The notes under the pieces are model-generated. The model was not told the origin of the DNA. It did not search any database and worked only from the letters and a program-made list of their open reading frames with translations. Of a DNA stretch of 64,000 nt, positions 19,226-30,905 are shown in pieces. The stretch spans positions 9,143,318 to 9,207,317 of the forward strand of contig JAKSZT010054568.1 in the NCBI GenBank assembly GCA_026826555.1. Direction: 5' to 3'. The position numbers and the translations under genes were made by a program. The stretch's first letter is position 1, and each line of letters begins with the position of its first letter. The stretch comes from Tolypeutes matacus. Its lineage: Eukaryota > Chordata > Mammalia > Cingulata > Chlamyphoridae.

Positions 19226-20054
19226 CAGCCTGGCTGACTCCTGAGCTTCAGAAGAGAGATCCCCGACTGCTCAGGGAAGACCTCCGGACAGCCTTCTCGC
19301 CCTGAATCGCCAACCATTCGTGGCCTGACTTTGGGTGACCTCAGTTTCCCAGCCTGAGAAATGGCTGAGCAGGTTTGCTCTCTGACCCACCCTCCAGCTC
19401 GCAGACTCCTGAAGGCCAAACTCCTCACGTGGGGGGCTGGACGTGTGAACACACTCAGCCTTTTGGCCCCGAGCAGCTCCGCAGGGACAGCGGCCTGTTC
19501 CCAGGGCAGCAGAGACCCTCCCTCCCACCAAGAACGCAGGGCCGCTTCCTCTGGCCGCCAGGTGGCGCCGCTCCCCCAGGCACTGGGCGTGCACTAGAAA
19601 GGTCATTCGAATGCCCTTGGAAGCAGGATGACACAAAAAACAGCCCCAGCTGATGTGCAGGGCTGGCTCCCAGGGGTGAGAGGGATCGACCTATGCCCGG
19701 ATACGGAAAAAGTGGAATGTGGGCAGGGAGCCGGGCAGCAGCATCCTCTCTGGGAGGGCCGCAGCCAACGGAGTGGGGGGGTGCGGGCCTGGGACTCTGC
19801 CTCGGGGCTCACCCTGGCCCAAGGTCCCCGTGTCCCACCCAGACCCCCTGCCCCCGCCGTTACTGCGTGCAGCCTCCTCCCACGGCCGTGACCTCAAGGC
19901 CACGAGGATGTTGCAATCTTCATTTTTGGAGAACGCTCGCACAGTTGTTCCCTGACCCAGGGCTTTGGCCTTCGGGCCTGCAGCTGTCTGTCCAGGAGGC
20001 AAAGGCAGGGGCTGGAGAGAGAACGGAAGGAGACCGTCATCTGAGGCGCGTTCT
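19226..20054. other. GC-rich unique sequence
   Basis: No repeat or exon recognised. Overlapping frames of 70-280 codons (for example 19691-20533 minus) share no known family and conflict with one another. Confidence 0.4.
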
Positions 20055-20480
20055 CCTCTCTGACCAATTCCACCAACGCTCGCTGAGCCCGCCTCTGTGC
20101 CAGGGAAGCTGGAGTCAGCCCTGACCCCTGCCTCGAGGACACACCGGCCAGTGGGCAGGGAGACAAGCAACAGAAAGGAGGACAGAGGCCACAGAGGAAC
20201 ACTGGCCACACAGCAGAGTCCAGGAAAGGCCTGCAGAGGCGGTGACACAGGCTGCGGCTTGAAGATGGGCGATGAGAGCGAGGGGGCAGTGGGAACAAAG
20301 ACGGGCCATGACCGACGGCTGGGGCCTGGGGGCTGGGTGCGTTTGGGCCGAGCTGGGCTGGGGTTGTAGGGAAGAGGGAGGAAGGAGAGGGGAGGACAGA
20401 ACAGCCTCTGGTACAGAGGCCTGAGTGAGCCCGCCAGCAATGCGTGGTGGACAGAGGGCGCTACGCAGGACAGCGGCTGC
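20055..20480 (-). mobile_element. Probable L2 LINE relic
   Basis: GCCTCTGTGCCAGGGAAGCT, a CTGACCCCTGCCTCGAGGAC segment, GGGAGACAAGCAACAGAAAG and TCCAGGAAAGGCCTGCAGAG follow the order of the reversed L2 3' end, with high GC drift. Confidence 0.5.
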
Positions 20481-20739
20481 CCAGAGAGGCACTTTCGAGC
20501 AACGCCCGGGCTGCGGCGAGGCGTGCAGTCCACTGGCTTGCTGCGAAGGGCAGGACGGAGCCCGGAGGTGGCCAGTGAGGATCTACAGGAACATGGTGGA
20601 GCCCGACGTGGGCTGTGGCCATGGGGACAGACAGGAGGCGATGCCCAGCAGAAGAGGGAAAGGGCCTCTGCCTGGCAGCAAAAGCTGCCAGCAAAAATTA
20701 AGCGTTTTTTTTTTTTTTTTCATCAAAAAATCATCCCTT
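20481..20739. other. GC-rich unique sequence ending in a T run
   Basis: No feature recognised. A homopolymer T run lies at 20705-20720. Confidence 0.4.
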
Positions 20740-21110
20740 TGGTAAAGCCATGGGAGATAAATCCTCAAGATGTAATTTATGTGTAAATCATCATGTATTT
20801 TCATTGATGAACCATGGAGGCTATTTGAAGATCTTGTCATCTTCTTCCTTTGTTCACTGATTTTTTTCTGATGAAATCACTTGAAAGTCCCAAGTTGAAT
20901 ATGTCTTGGGATTGTCCAAATCTCAGCTCTATACACAGTGCCATTTCCCATTTCTCAGGAGTTACTGGTTTCAGTGAAGCATCAGAAACAAACAGCTGAG
21001 ATGGAGCCAGAACAAAAAGGCAGGGGGGAAATGTAGTTATTGAGCAATGTGGCTCATGGAACCAGTTTCCCTTCACAGTTGTTTTTGCTTACTGTTTGGG
21101 TCAATTCTCC
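20740..21110. promoter_or_regulatory. Candidate conserved non-coding element, weak
   Basis: Repeat-free, AT-rich block between GC-rich flanks with many short TGATGAA/TTCATCA-like and ATTGAGCAAT-like motifs. It has no coding signature. The change in composition and absence of repeats are the only evidence. Confidence 0.22.
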
Positions 21111-22659
21111 AAGCAGCATAAATCACCCCCCCTCCCCGCCTCACTCTGACCGGAGGCAGCTCTGACTCCGGGAAGGACAGGAAGGGGTGGACAAGCCAAC
21201 TGCTGGGCAGTTGAGAAAGGCTCTCTCCGATTCTGAGTGCCCACCGTGCTGCCTCTGAGGGACCACAGGCCCCTGGGTCTTTACAAGGCCATGCTAAGGG
21301 TCTCCAGCGCCATCCCACAGCACAGCCTGGGGGACAGCCAGCACCCACCGAAGCCTGCGTTTCCGGTGCTTTCCTGGCTGTGCAGCTCCGTCGTCAGTGG
21401 CGTGGCCGCAGCCAGGGCAAGGGGAAGCTCTGAGCCTGGCACCCTAACGTGGGGCTCGGTTCTAGGCAGGAGACTGCCAGAGCCCACGGGCACACAGCTC
21501 CGAGAAGGGCCCCCAAAACACTCGGTGACCACACGGTATGACAGCCTTTCAAAGAGGGAGTTGGTTTGAGACCCAGTGGGTCTCGCTGTCATGAACCAGA
21601 AGTCAAGATGCAGGCCGGGAGCCCAGAATTTGCTGCCAACCAGCTGAGCAAACTTCCACTGGCCCCTTAAAGGTCCTGGGCCCTGGCATTATCTGTTTTC
21701 TCCCACAAGATAAAGGAGGTTTGGCTGGACGGTCTCTAGGCTCCTTTAAGCTGCAGGATTCCCTGATTCCTTCAGTAATATTGTCATTCACTGATTTAGT
21801 GTGACTGTTGGGTTGAGTGCTGAGGTTCTCAGACCAGAGAGTCAGCTCCCGCCCCCAGCCCAGGAGGAGGCTACAGGAGCCCGAGGCCGGCGCTGAAGCT
21901 CTGCCCCGGATGGCGAGGCCCACGCGTGGGGACAGGCGGCCCTGCCCGCACAGGGCCGTGGAGGAAGCGGCCTCCAGGCACCACCCAGCAGGAGGACGCG
22001 GAGGCCCTGGTGAGATGCAGCAGACAGAGGGCAGCATGCGCAGTGGCGGGGACACGCCAAGGACCCTAGAGTTTGAAGACTGACCAGTTGTTCACTTCGG
22101 ACACGAGGGTGAAAGAAATGAAGCCTGGAATTTAGGCAGAGTTCAGATCGCGAGGGCCTCAGAAACCATCATAGAAATTTAGACTCACAGCCCAGTCCCG
22201 CCAGAACGGGCAGGCGGCATGAATTCCAAGAGCCGCTACTTGAGAGTGCACTTCTGCATGCAGAAGCCCCCGAAGCAGCACTCGTATAAAGCTGGGAAAC
22301 TGGGGCTCCTGCCTAGGTGCTAACTCAGTGGACCTTCCAAGGCCCTGGGCCAACCGTCCTTCCCATTCCCTCCTGGGGAAACTGGGGCAAGACAGTCCTG
22401 AGTCTATTCCAGGGGTGAGCTGTGTAATGGTCATGCAGCTGGATTCCAGAACCCTGAAGTAAGTTCCAGAAGGAGCCAGAGCCCCTCAGTGCTCACCCTA
22501 GCCAGTTCCCAAATCTCTCCCTGGCAGGCAGGGCCTGAGACACCCAGAGCAAGTGGCCACTGGTGACTTGGCAGAGCCAGGGGAGCAGAGGAGAACATGC
22601 CACGCAGCCTGGAGGAAGCCCGTCCGTGTGGAGACATGGAGGCGTGAGGGAAAGCCACT
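21111..22659. other. GC-rich unique sequence
   Basis: About 1.5 kb with no repeat, exon or RNA I can name. Frames of up to 150 codons (21603-22055 minus) have no recognisable domains. Confidence 0.4.
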
Positions 22660-22812
22660 GGGCTGACTTATATGAACCTGGTCTCAGCGCAGGCTCCATC
22701 ACTGAAGCTGAGTGATTTTGAATGAGCCTGTTTCCTCCTCTGTAAAGTGAGGCCGATGCTATCTGCCTTGCAGGGTTGCTGTAAGGATTAGCTGAGACAA
22801 AGGGTGTGGGCA
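22660..22812 (+). mobile_element. MIR SINE fragment
   Basis: GAGTGATTTTGAATGAGCCT, TTTCCTCCTCTGTAAAGTGA and TGCAGGGTTGCTGTAAGGAT follow the plus-strand MIR core. Confidence 0.75.
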
Positions 22813-23224
22813 GAGGTGGCTGACCATCCCCCGCAGGGCATGCTTCTGAGAAGTGGGAGCCCAGCAGGCATCGGAATGGGGGAGCGGGGACTCAACGTGC
22901 ACACCTTAAATCCTGGTCTGTATACCCTCCCGTGAGACCTCGGTCCTCTCTCCCCACCTGCCAGCAGGAGCTCAGCAGTCAGAGTGCTGTGGGAAGCCAG
23001 GAATTAGAGATTCCAGAACATCTATCAGCAGGATTCTCTGGCAACTTCCTGGAGCAGCTCCCCCCACACCACCCCCAGGCCCACCAGCTGACCCTCACAG
23101 GAGTAGGAAATAAACGTGCCCTGAGGTTTCAGTTTTACCTGTAACAGCATTTGGAGTTTGCTTGCTCAAGGCAGTGTTTGAGGACTGGCATCATGTGGCA
23201 TGTAGAGCGTAGTCAATAAATGAA
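22813..23224. other. Unique sequence, nothing recognised
   Basis: No repeat or exon recognised. Confidence 0.35.
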
Positions 23225-23480
23225 TTTCCTTGCACAAAGAGGCACTGAGTGTCTCAGGGTAAGCCGGCCAGTGAGCTAATTGCTAGGGAAGCTCTGCCTG
23301 AAGCTCTCCGGGTCTTGAAGGAGCTTAAAAACCCGGACGAGTAAGCAGGTGATTACAGTGCGGTGGCCAAGGCGATGAGAGAGGTAGACCCAGAAGGGGT
23401 CCTCACCCGTCCTGAGAAGGTGGGGGACAGTGCGTCTCGCTTGGCTTCTGCTTTCTTCAGGAAGCCCTCGCTGACCTCTC
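23225..23480 (-). mobile_element. Probable L2 LINE relic
   Basis: AAGAGGCACTGAGTGTCTCA, CTTGAAGGAGCTTAAAAACC and CAGTGCGGTGGCCAAGGCGA, then CTTTCTTCAGGAAGCCCTCG, resemble the reversed L2 3' end. Weak. Confidence 0.45.
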
Positions 23481-23830
23481 AAGTTTGATCAGGAGTTGGC
23501 CCCCAGGAAGGAAGGGAAGGAGAGGGAAGAGTCCTCTGAGCAAAGAGAAGACGGCAGAGGGCGGGATGCATGCGGACAGCTGAGAGCCGGGCAGCCTGCT
23601 TGGAGTAACTGTGGCCAGTGGCGAGAGGGGACGCTGGAGAGAGCCGAAGCAACGCCGTGAGGATTCCCGCAGGCCGCGGCGAGGAGGCGAGGGCTTATCC
23701 CGAAAGGGCGCTGCAGAGGAGATGGGAGTGGGCGAGGGACAGGCAGTCCTTGCTTTGGGGGCCCATTACCCACGCGCTGGCGTCGGGCAGGTCTGGAGGG
23801 AGTGAGGAGGTGCTGCCTTGTGCTGCAGTC
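23481..23830. other. Unique GC-rich sequence
   Basis: May be a continuation of the L2 relic to the left, but it is too diverged to say. A 177-codon minus frame (23489-24022) crosses two different repeats and is not credible as a gene. Confidence 0.35.
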
Positions 23831-24045
23831 CACCCCGGGACAGCTGCTTAACACCGCGCAGGCACCATTCTGAGCACTGAACGCGTGTCCCTGCTTAAAC
23901 CTGCTTGTCAGCCCGTGGTTTTGCCACCATTCCCCCGTTTTAAAGATGAGGGAACTGAGCACTGAAGTGTTAAACAAACTGCCGAAAGCAGCACAACCAG
24001 GACCTCTCAGCCCAGAATCCACGCCCGAATCAGCTGATGATATTT
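23831..24045 (-). mobile_element. MIR SINE relic
   Basis: CACCATTCTGAGCACTGAAC, CCCGTTTTAAAGATGAGGGA and CTGAGCACTGAAGTGTTAAA follow the reversed MIR core. Confidence 0.65.
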
Positions 24046-24155
24046 TGCATTAAGGTAGGGAAAGAAGCGTCAACAAGACCTGGAGTCGTGGCCAAGGGAA
24101 GTGAGGGCAAAGCCAGGCTCTGGGCCCAGCAGCCGGGGAAGAGGTGTCGGCCCCG

Positions 24156-24579
24156 TGCTGATTTCCTCGGGCTGCTGGAACAAACCCTGGCCAGCTCGGT
24201 GCCTTCACCATGGCAGAAGCATATCCCGTCACTGTGCTGAGTCCTGAACCCAGCGTCTGCAGAGCTGGCTCCCCTGACGTCTGCAGGGGCGTCTGCTCCG
24301 TGCCTCTCTCCTAGGTGATGGTGGCTGCGGACAATCCAGAGCCTTCCTGGGCTTGTAGCTGCCCCCTCCCCTCTCTGCCTTCATCTTCCCATGGCCTCCT
24401 CCCCATGTCCTCTCTCACAAAAGCACTTGTCATTGTATTTAGGCTCTAGGACCCATCCTGCTCCAGGATAGTCTCGTCTGGAGGTCCTTGACTTTATCAC
24501 GTCTGCGAAGACTCTTTTCCTGAGAAGGGCACAGTTTCTGGGTGAACGGATCTTGGGGGCTGCCATTCAACCTACTACA
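24156..24579 (-). mobile_element. MLT1-type MaLR LTR
   Basis: Starts TGCTGATTTCCTCGGGCTGC, continues with CTTCCCATGGCCTCCTCCCC, GCACTTGTCATTGTATTTAG and CTTGACTTTATCACGTCTGC, and ends GCCATTCAACCTACTACA. This is the reversed MLT1-type order. No clear target duplication (flanks CCCCG and TCCAC) and no internal region, so it is an old solo LTR. Confidence 0.7.
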
Positions 24580-24589
24580 TCCACCAAGG

Positions 24590-25560
24590 TTGGGAACACA
24601 GAAGGAGAAAGATATAGCTGATATGTTTTGAGGAGCTCCATTTTTAATATTCTGGGGTTGAAGTGATTAAGAGATTTCTGAATAGAGATGTCTGGCAGGT
24701 GATTAGCTACATGGGAGCCTCAATGCTGAGAAATTAGAAATCTTCAGCAAGGGAGTGGAAGAAGTGCCCTGGGGAACACATGTTGGGACAAAAAAGAAGA
24801 GGGTCAGGGCAAAAGAGATACTGAACTTTAGGAGCAGGAGTAGAAAGAGGAACCCATCCAAGAAGGGTCCAAGGTGCCTGAGACTGACCAGGGAAACTGC
24901 CCGGAGAAAGGGGGCCAGGCCAGGAGGGTGTGGCACGGTGGCCACAAGCCACAGCAGGCAGTGGGAGGGGTCCCTAGAAGAGCCTGTAGGGTTTTGCTCA
25001 CAGAAGAGTTTGGGGACATTAGTGAGCGTGGTTTCAGATGAGAGTTCAGGGTGAAATCCACAGCCTGCACCGCTTCTCCATCAGGTCTGATAATGAAGGA
25101 AAAGAAATATGAGTCTGTAGTAGGAGGTGACGAGAGATGGAAGGAACCTGGGCTTTAAAAAAAGATCCACAAGGAAGAGGATGAAAAGGCAAGCAAAGGA
25201 GAGCAACACGAATGGGGAAAGATCTTAGAGAGTGCGGACGTGAGGGACTCAGAGTTCAGGCAGACATGTAGACTGAATACAGAAAGAACAAGGCTCTCTC
25301 GAACTGCAGAGAGGGCATGTTTAAAGGATGGGTAGGCAGTCTGCAGGTGTGAACGCAGGCAGTAGAGGAAGATGCCATCTGAAGCCATCTATTTTCTCTA
25401 GAAGTAGAAGATACAGTTATCTGCTGGGAAGGAGTGGGAAGGGGTGGGTGGGAAGTCTGAGATTTGTGAAGGAGGCTTTAAATAACTACCGTGGGCAAGA
25501 AAGTTGGCTGGAGAAACACAAGGTTTGGCTGGCAGCGTCAGGGTGGTCTGAGGTGGCAGC
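24590..25560 (-). mobile_element. Probable L2 LINE relic, long
   Basis: GAATAGAGATGTCTGGCAGG, TTAGAAATCTTCAGCAAGGG, GCCCTGGGGAACACATGTTG and AGGAACCCATCCAAGAAGGG follow the reversed L2 coding end ('agatgtcgagtaggcag ... gagccctggggcactcc'). The rightward limit is uncertain. Confidence 0.5.
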
Positions 25561-27219
25561 CTGCAGCTTCCCTGGTGGTCCTTGAGAGCCCAGTGAGGCT
25601 CGGAGACAGTTACATCCACGCAGAGTTGGGGGTTTCTAAGGAAAACATACCCAAACGATAGCAGGCAGTGCTCTGTGGACATTGGCAAAGGAGGTTGAAG
25701 GGATGGGCCCTGAAGCCCAGGCTGGGCAGGGGAGGGAGGGAGGACAGGCTGGGATGAGTAGAGGGCCGAGGGCACAAAGGGTAAGGAGGAAACAGGCAGC
25801 TGCTGTGGACAGAGAACTCTGAATCGAAGGCTCCGAGAGAGGCAGCTCCAGATGACGGCGATGTCCTAGCGTGACAAGCTGCCGCTCCGCGAAGCAGGGC
25901 GCGTGCTGCCTCGGGTTGAGCTCCCCAAAGGCAGAGTGTGAGATACAGGTTCTTGTCAAAGGGGTATGCTGAGGGGGTCCTCTCAGGAGAGGGCAGGGAC
26001 AAAAGCGACAAGGGTGGGGTCTCGGCTGGAGGCTGCTTCAGCCTGGCCCAAGGGGCCTTTGCAGCACAGAGCTGGTCTCGCCTCTTGCACCCGGCGCCAG
26101 TCATCTGTTGCCGCTGGCACGAGGTGGCTCCCGTTTGGGCAATTCCCCAGAGAAGGAGGCGGCGGTGAGGACTGGCAGCCCAGGCTTATGGCACTGAGGG
26201 TCTTGCTGCCCACGCTGGTGAAGGGGCGAAGGGGGTCGGGGCAGGGCACCAACGGCGTCCCCACAGGTGCCACCCCACCTGCCAACCTTGTGTGCAGGCT
26301 CAGGAGCAGTCAGCAGCTGCCGTAGGAGACAGCGCCTGGAGAGCGGTGTCCTCAGGGGCCATCAGGCATTCACCTCCACAGGATGGAGCATTCAGTGAAG
26401 ACTGAGGGACAGGAGACACTTTCCCATGGACCTGTGGCTCTAGAGGGAAGTGACAAGGTCTAGCAGGAGCAGGAAAGCTAGTACTTTGGGTCAGGATAGG
26501 AGAAGCACAGGGCAGTTGACACTTCGTAGAGAGGACAGGGGACTTAGAAGAGGGATATAGAGGGAAGAGGCCTTGGGGTTTGGTGGATCCAAGGTTCCTG
26601 CTGAATTCATCCAAGCCAAGCCTGCTGGTGGGAAGGGCCCAGGGGTCTGAGAAGACGTCGGCTCGGCCCTGGAGGGGTTACACTCTGAGTGGGCCTCACT
26701 TGGTGAGCAGGGCTGCAAGCGGGCGCACTGGCCCCAGGACCCTGCACGTGATTGCTCCTTCTGAAGGACCCTTTCCAGAGCCCAGCGCTCCACTGCGCAA
26801 GGCCTCAGCTTGGAGCCAAAGCCCATCTTTGCTCCAGGAACCAGGGCTTCTGGAGGGGTCCGCCGGCAGCTCGGGCCACAGGAAGGAAGCTCTCGCCCCC
26901 GTATGCACCTGGTTGACTTTCCAACCGCTCTCAGGCAGGGCCTGCCTTCCTCGTGTTCTGTCCAAGGAGCCAGAAGCAGCAAGGAGGTGGGCTGAGGAGC
27001 TCCGGCGGCAGCAAGCAGCTGGGGCGCCTTCCACCAGCCGATACAGCGCGCGGAGCTCCTGGAGGCCAGCCCAGCGTGCGGGGGCTCGGCAGTGGGTGCC
27101 CCCCAGGTGTCTGGAGGCTCGTTACCAGCTTTCTCTTCTCAGCGTGTGAGGCTCTCTCTAAGGATCGTGAGTAAGCACACTTCTGAGTCATTAACCGGCC
27201 CCGGGCTCCCCAGGCGCGG
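25561..27219. other. GC-rich unique sequence
   Basis: About 1.65 kb with no recognised repeat, exon or RNA. Several frames of 100-190 codons overlap on both strands around 25610-27190, and none has a known domain or plausible context. Confidence 0.4.
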
Positions 27220-27375
27220 CGCTAAGGAAAGGGCACAGTTCTTGGCATCGGAACAAGCTATTCTAGTTTGTCTTGTGCTATTTGAAACTCACTGGGTAGC
27301 TCTGGACAGATCCCTCGCCCCCTCCGAGTACCATTTCCCTCCTCTGGATGCTGGGCGGTAATGCCACCACCTGCC
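27220..27375 (+). mobile_element. MIR SINE relic
   Basis: CTCACTGGGTAGCTCTGGAC, CCGAGTACCATTTCCCTCCT and a CTGGATGCTGGGCGGTAATG segment follow the plus-strand MIR, diverged. Confidence 0.5.
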
Positions 27376-30300
27376 GAGGCCCCTGTTCCTCTAGGGCATC
27401 GAGCAAACCCTCCTGGCACGGGTCCCGGAGACAGCCTTCAAACAGGAAGGACAGACCCGACGATCTGGACGTTTCCGCGTCGCTAGGCAGCGTGGCGGGC
27501 AGCGCGGCTCCACGGAGGGGGGGGGCTCTGCTCTCCTGCAGGCCCTGGCGCTGGGCTTTGGCTCTCACTGGCCCCCTCGGCGCAGCACCCAGTTGGGCCC
27601 CGTCTCTGGGCAGAACAGGCTTGGGAGGCGGGGGCACCGCAACGGCCCAGACCAGGGCTCACCGTCAGCCCCCCGGGCAGGCAGACGCTTTTCCCCTGGA
27701 GACCTTTCCTTTTCACAGCTGCCTTTGGGCACAGAAAGGGGTCGGTCAGGAGAGCTCACGGGACCAGAGAAATCTCGTTGCCTGCATCTCCGTTTCACTG
27801 GTTCCTTAGAGGCTGTTAGATGAGGAGGGAATTCCGATGGCCACAGCAGTCCCTACAGCTCCTTCCAGCCTGTGCATCACGGAATGCAATGAAGAGAGCT
27901 CCAGGAAAAGCAGTCTCCGAATTGGCGGAGTGTGGGCTTGGGTTTTGGCTCCGCTTGGCAGCCTCTGTGTTGTCCGTCTGCCCTGACCTAGGGCTGCACA
28001 GACAGCCCCCCGCTTCGCCCCAGACGCGGCCGGCCCCGGTATTGACTTCCAGTCCCGAGAGTCAGGAAACACTACTGGCTGCTGTGACTCTCAACCCTGG
28101 CCCTGCAACAGCCTGACCCCAGAACCCACGATGCAGGGCAGCGAGGAGCTCTGAGTCCAGAGTGGGTGGGAGGCTGGAGAAACAGCAGAACCTCAGGCCA
28201 CTTTTCAGGCTTGCAAAGTAAGAGCTTTGCAGAAACTCCAAGCCAATGAGAGGGGCAGCTGGGGTCCCAAGACAGTCAGCCCAGCAGCCAGCTTCCTGAA
28301 TGACTCTCGTCCTTCCTCCTGAACTGCTGTCTGTGGGTACAGCCTCCTTTCACCATTCCTGGGTGGAGTCTCAGGCTAGGCTCAGAGCTTTTCCAGTCTC
28401 CCTCAACAATAAAAAAGTCCATTTCAGTCTAAAACCAAAGCTCCCAGACTTTTGGTGCAGTGTAAAGTTGCTCTCTTGCTCTCTCCTTTCTTTGATCCTT
28501 CCACCATCTCCCCAACTTAGTGCTCCTCACCCTGCCATCCCAGCCTGCTTCTTCCTGCCACAACCCTCCTTTTAAGTCAGCTACCATTTCCTGTGTTTCC
28601 CCAGAGAGTCACCTGCCAAGCTCTCCAAGGGCTCTCGATGCCCCCGCCACAGCTTTAGGCGGGAGGAGTGGAGAAGGGCCCTCTCCTCTCTCTGATGGCA
28701 AGCTGAAGCTTTCCCCAAGATTCCTGCTCTCTCCGCTCTCCTCCCTTCTCCTGGGCTAATAGCTTAAAAGCTGCACCTATGTTGTCACTGTCATCCTTTA
28801 GGACTTCAGCAGAAACGGACACAGAAAGTCACAGTTTAACCTCCTGGCAAGATTGTTTTCATGTAATTCCAGAGCTAGCAGCTATCTTAGAGATGTAAAC
28901 CGAGTCTCTGGGGGAAGGGGTGCACTTGCCCACGGTGGCCCAGGAGGCGAGTGACAGAGCCGAGCACGTGGCCCAGCTCCGCCTCCTGAGCTGTGATCTT
29001 CCCGTGGCCACGGGGCGTCGTTCCCACTTTGTCACCAGTTTGGCCCCCGGTTTTCTGAACACTGCATCGTTAAAAAGGTATGATTGCAATGCGTTAAAAA
29101 ATGCCTCCAACCCTGCACGTTACAGAAACACTTGTCTCCACTTCCCAGGGAATGCTATGTCTAGAAGGCTCTGGGTACAAGGGGAAAGGGAGGATAAATC
29201 ATGATCCAGGTCAAGGAAAAGAGCTTGGCTCGGGGGTGGCTCCGCGTTATCGTTTGTCCTCCGCCCTGCAGTCCCTCCCTAGGTTAAGAATTTTGTAACT
29301 TCTCCCTCCCCTCCTAGCCTTCCTTCTTCTTCCCCCATCCCCACCGCCCCTCCCCCAACACGAGAATGTTCCGGTTCTGGAAGGAGGGCTCCCATCTGCT
29401 GAGGGTTTCTCATATCGCCCTGCAGATCACCATGGTAACCCGGCCCAGAGTCGTCTCTGCGGAGACAGAGGCAGAACAGTAGCACGGAAAAGCTCCACGG
29501 CAAGAGGCTGGGAGGGGAAGCTGATTGTCACCGGGAGGTGAACTGACGTGCCCATACCAGTATGAATTTTTTTTTTAAAGTGTCATGTCAAATTTTAAAG
29601 AATGAAAGATAACAACTCATGCATTTCGGTAATTCCTTAGGACCATATTTAAAAATCAGTGTTTGGGATGGGTTACATCTGAAATGCTGGGGTGGGCGGC
29701 GTGACTGGTAGGAGGGCGGTGGCCAGACCTCAGCCCACCTGAGCCGGGGGAGACGGGTAGAGATGCATAGCCAGGGTCCAGGTGGGCGGGGGAGTCGGGA
29801 GATGGCAGCGAGGGGCGAGTCGATACATCGAATACGAAGGACGAGGGAAAATTGGATGCTTACAATTCCTGACCCCAAGAATTTGATTGTAGCCCCCCTA
29901 AAACAGGCTCAATGACACCCCAGATTCTATGCCCACCTGCCCCCCACCCCCAGCCAGGTGGGAGTTTGGTAGCTCAGCTCGTTCTGCTGGGCCCCAGGAG
30001 AGGCGGATGCTGATGCCAGAGGTGGCTGGAGAGGCCTGGCAACATAGACGGGTTAGTTCTGTTTACTGTCCGAAAGTAGCTCGTCTGGTTTTGGGGTGCT
30101 TGACTGCTTAGCGGAAGAGAGCACGGGCGAGCTCCAGAATCAGGGCCTTAGCTGCCAGGCTGCGCTTTGCTCCCGACTGTTCCAGGGCTGGCGCAGGGCG
30201 TTTCTCCTTCCGTGAAAAGAGCAGTGCTGTGGAGCGCGTGTCGGATGACAGCGGCGGATCTCGACCAGGCTGTGTGCTGGAGCCTCCTGGGAGAGCGTCC

Positions 30301-30639
30301 AGATGCCAAATCCTGGCCCAGCTGCAGCACCGTGGCATCGGGTCCCTGGCAGAGGACTTGGCAGTGTTCTGTTAGCTTTACAGATGATTCCAGCGGGTTT
30401 TCAGTGCTCCAAGCTGACTTCCAGCTCTGGGCTGTAACTCTACGAGGAAACGAGCAAGAGGAAATGCCCAGGTGGACGCCCCCGGTGTGGCCAGGTGGCA
30501 GGGGCACCGCCAGGGACGCACGTGCGGGCTCAGCATGGCCCTGGCCCCAGGCCTGGACCCACACCTCCAGCGTGAGCACAGCCAGGGGTGAGTGGAGCCC
30601 AGAGGCTCTGCTCTGCAGTCACCCAACGAGCTGGCACTG
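27376..30639. other. Unique sequence, mixed GC
   Basis: About 3.3 kb without a confidently named repeat or gene. 28859-28970 recalls a generic old SINE/LINE segment (GCCCACGGTGGCCCAGGAGG), but not enough to assign. 29571-29590 is a T/A-rich run. Frames up to 171 codons (30167-30682 plus) have no known domains. Confidence 0.4.
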
Positions 30640-30905
30640 GCAGACCCGGACGCTGGCCTGCCTGGCCATCCACCAGCTGTAGGGCCTCAAGCAAGTCCCT
30701 TCTCATTCGAGTCAGCAGTTTCTTCAGCTATAAGATGAGGGAGGCAATACTCTGAAAGGGTTCAAGTGCAAGCTGTGTGACCTTGAGAAATTTACTTAAC
30801 CTCTCTGGGCTTCTGTTTCCTCACCTACAGAGCAGAAAGAATGATAGCATGGCTCAGAATAATGTCGAGGGGCTCAATGAACTACTTCTTGTGCAATAAA
30901 TATCC
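30640..30905 (+). mobile_element. Two MIR-like segments in tandem
   Basis: 30660-30750 has GGGCCTCAAGCAAGTCCCTT and GCAGTTTCTTCAGCTATAAG. 30765-30905 has GCTGTGTGACCTTGAGAAAT, TTACTTAACCTCTCTGGGCT and GAGGGGCTCAATGAACTAC. The second is a good plus-strand MIR. The first is a weaker, separate fragment. Confidence 0.65.

Noticed and set aside
19691..20533. 280-codon minus frame
   Set aside because: It crosses a probable L2 relic, has no domain and is overlapped by frames on the other strand.
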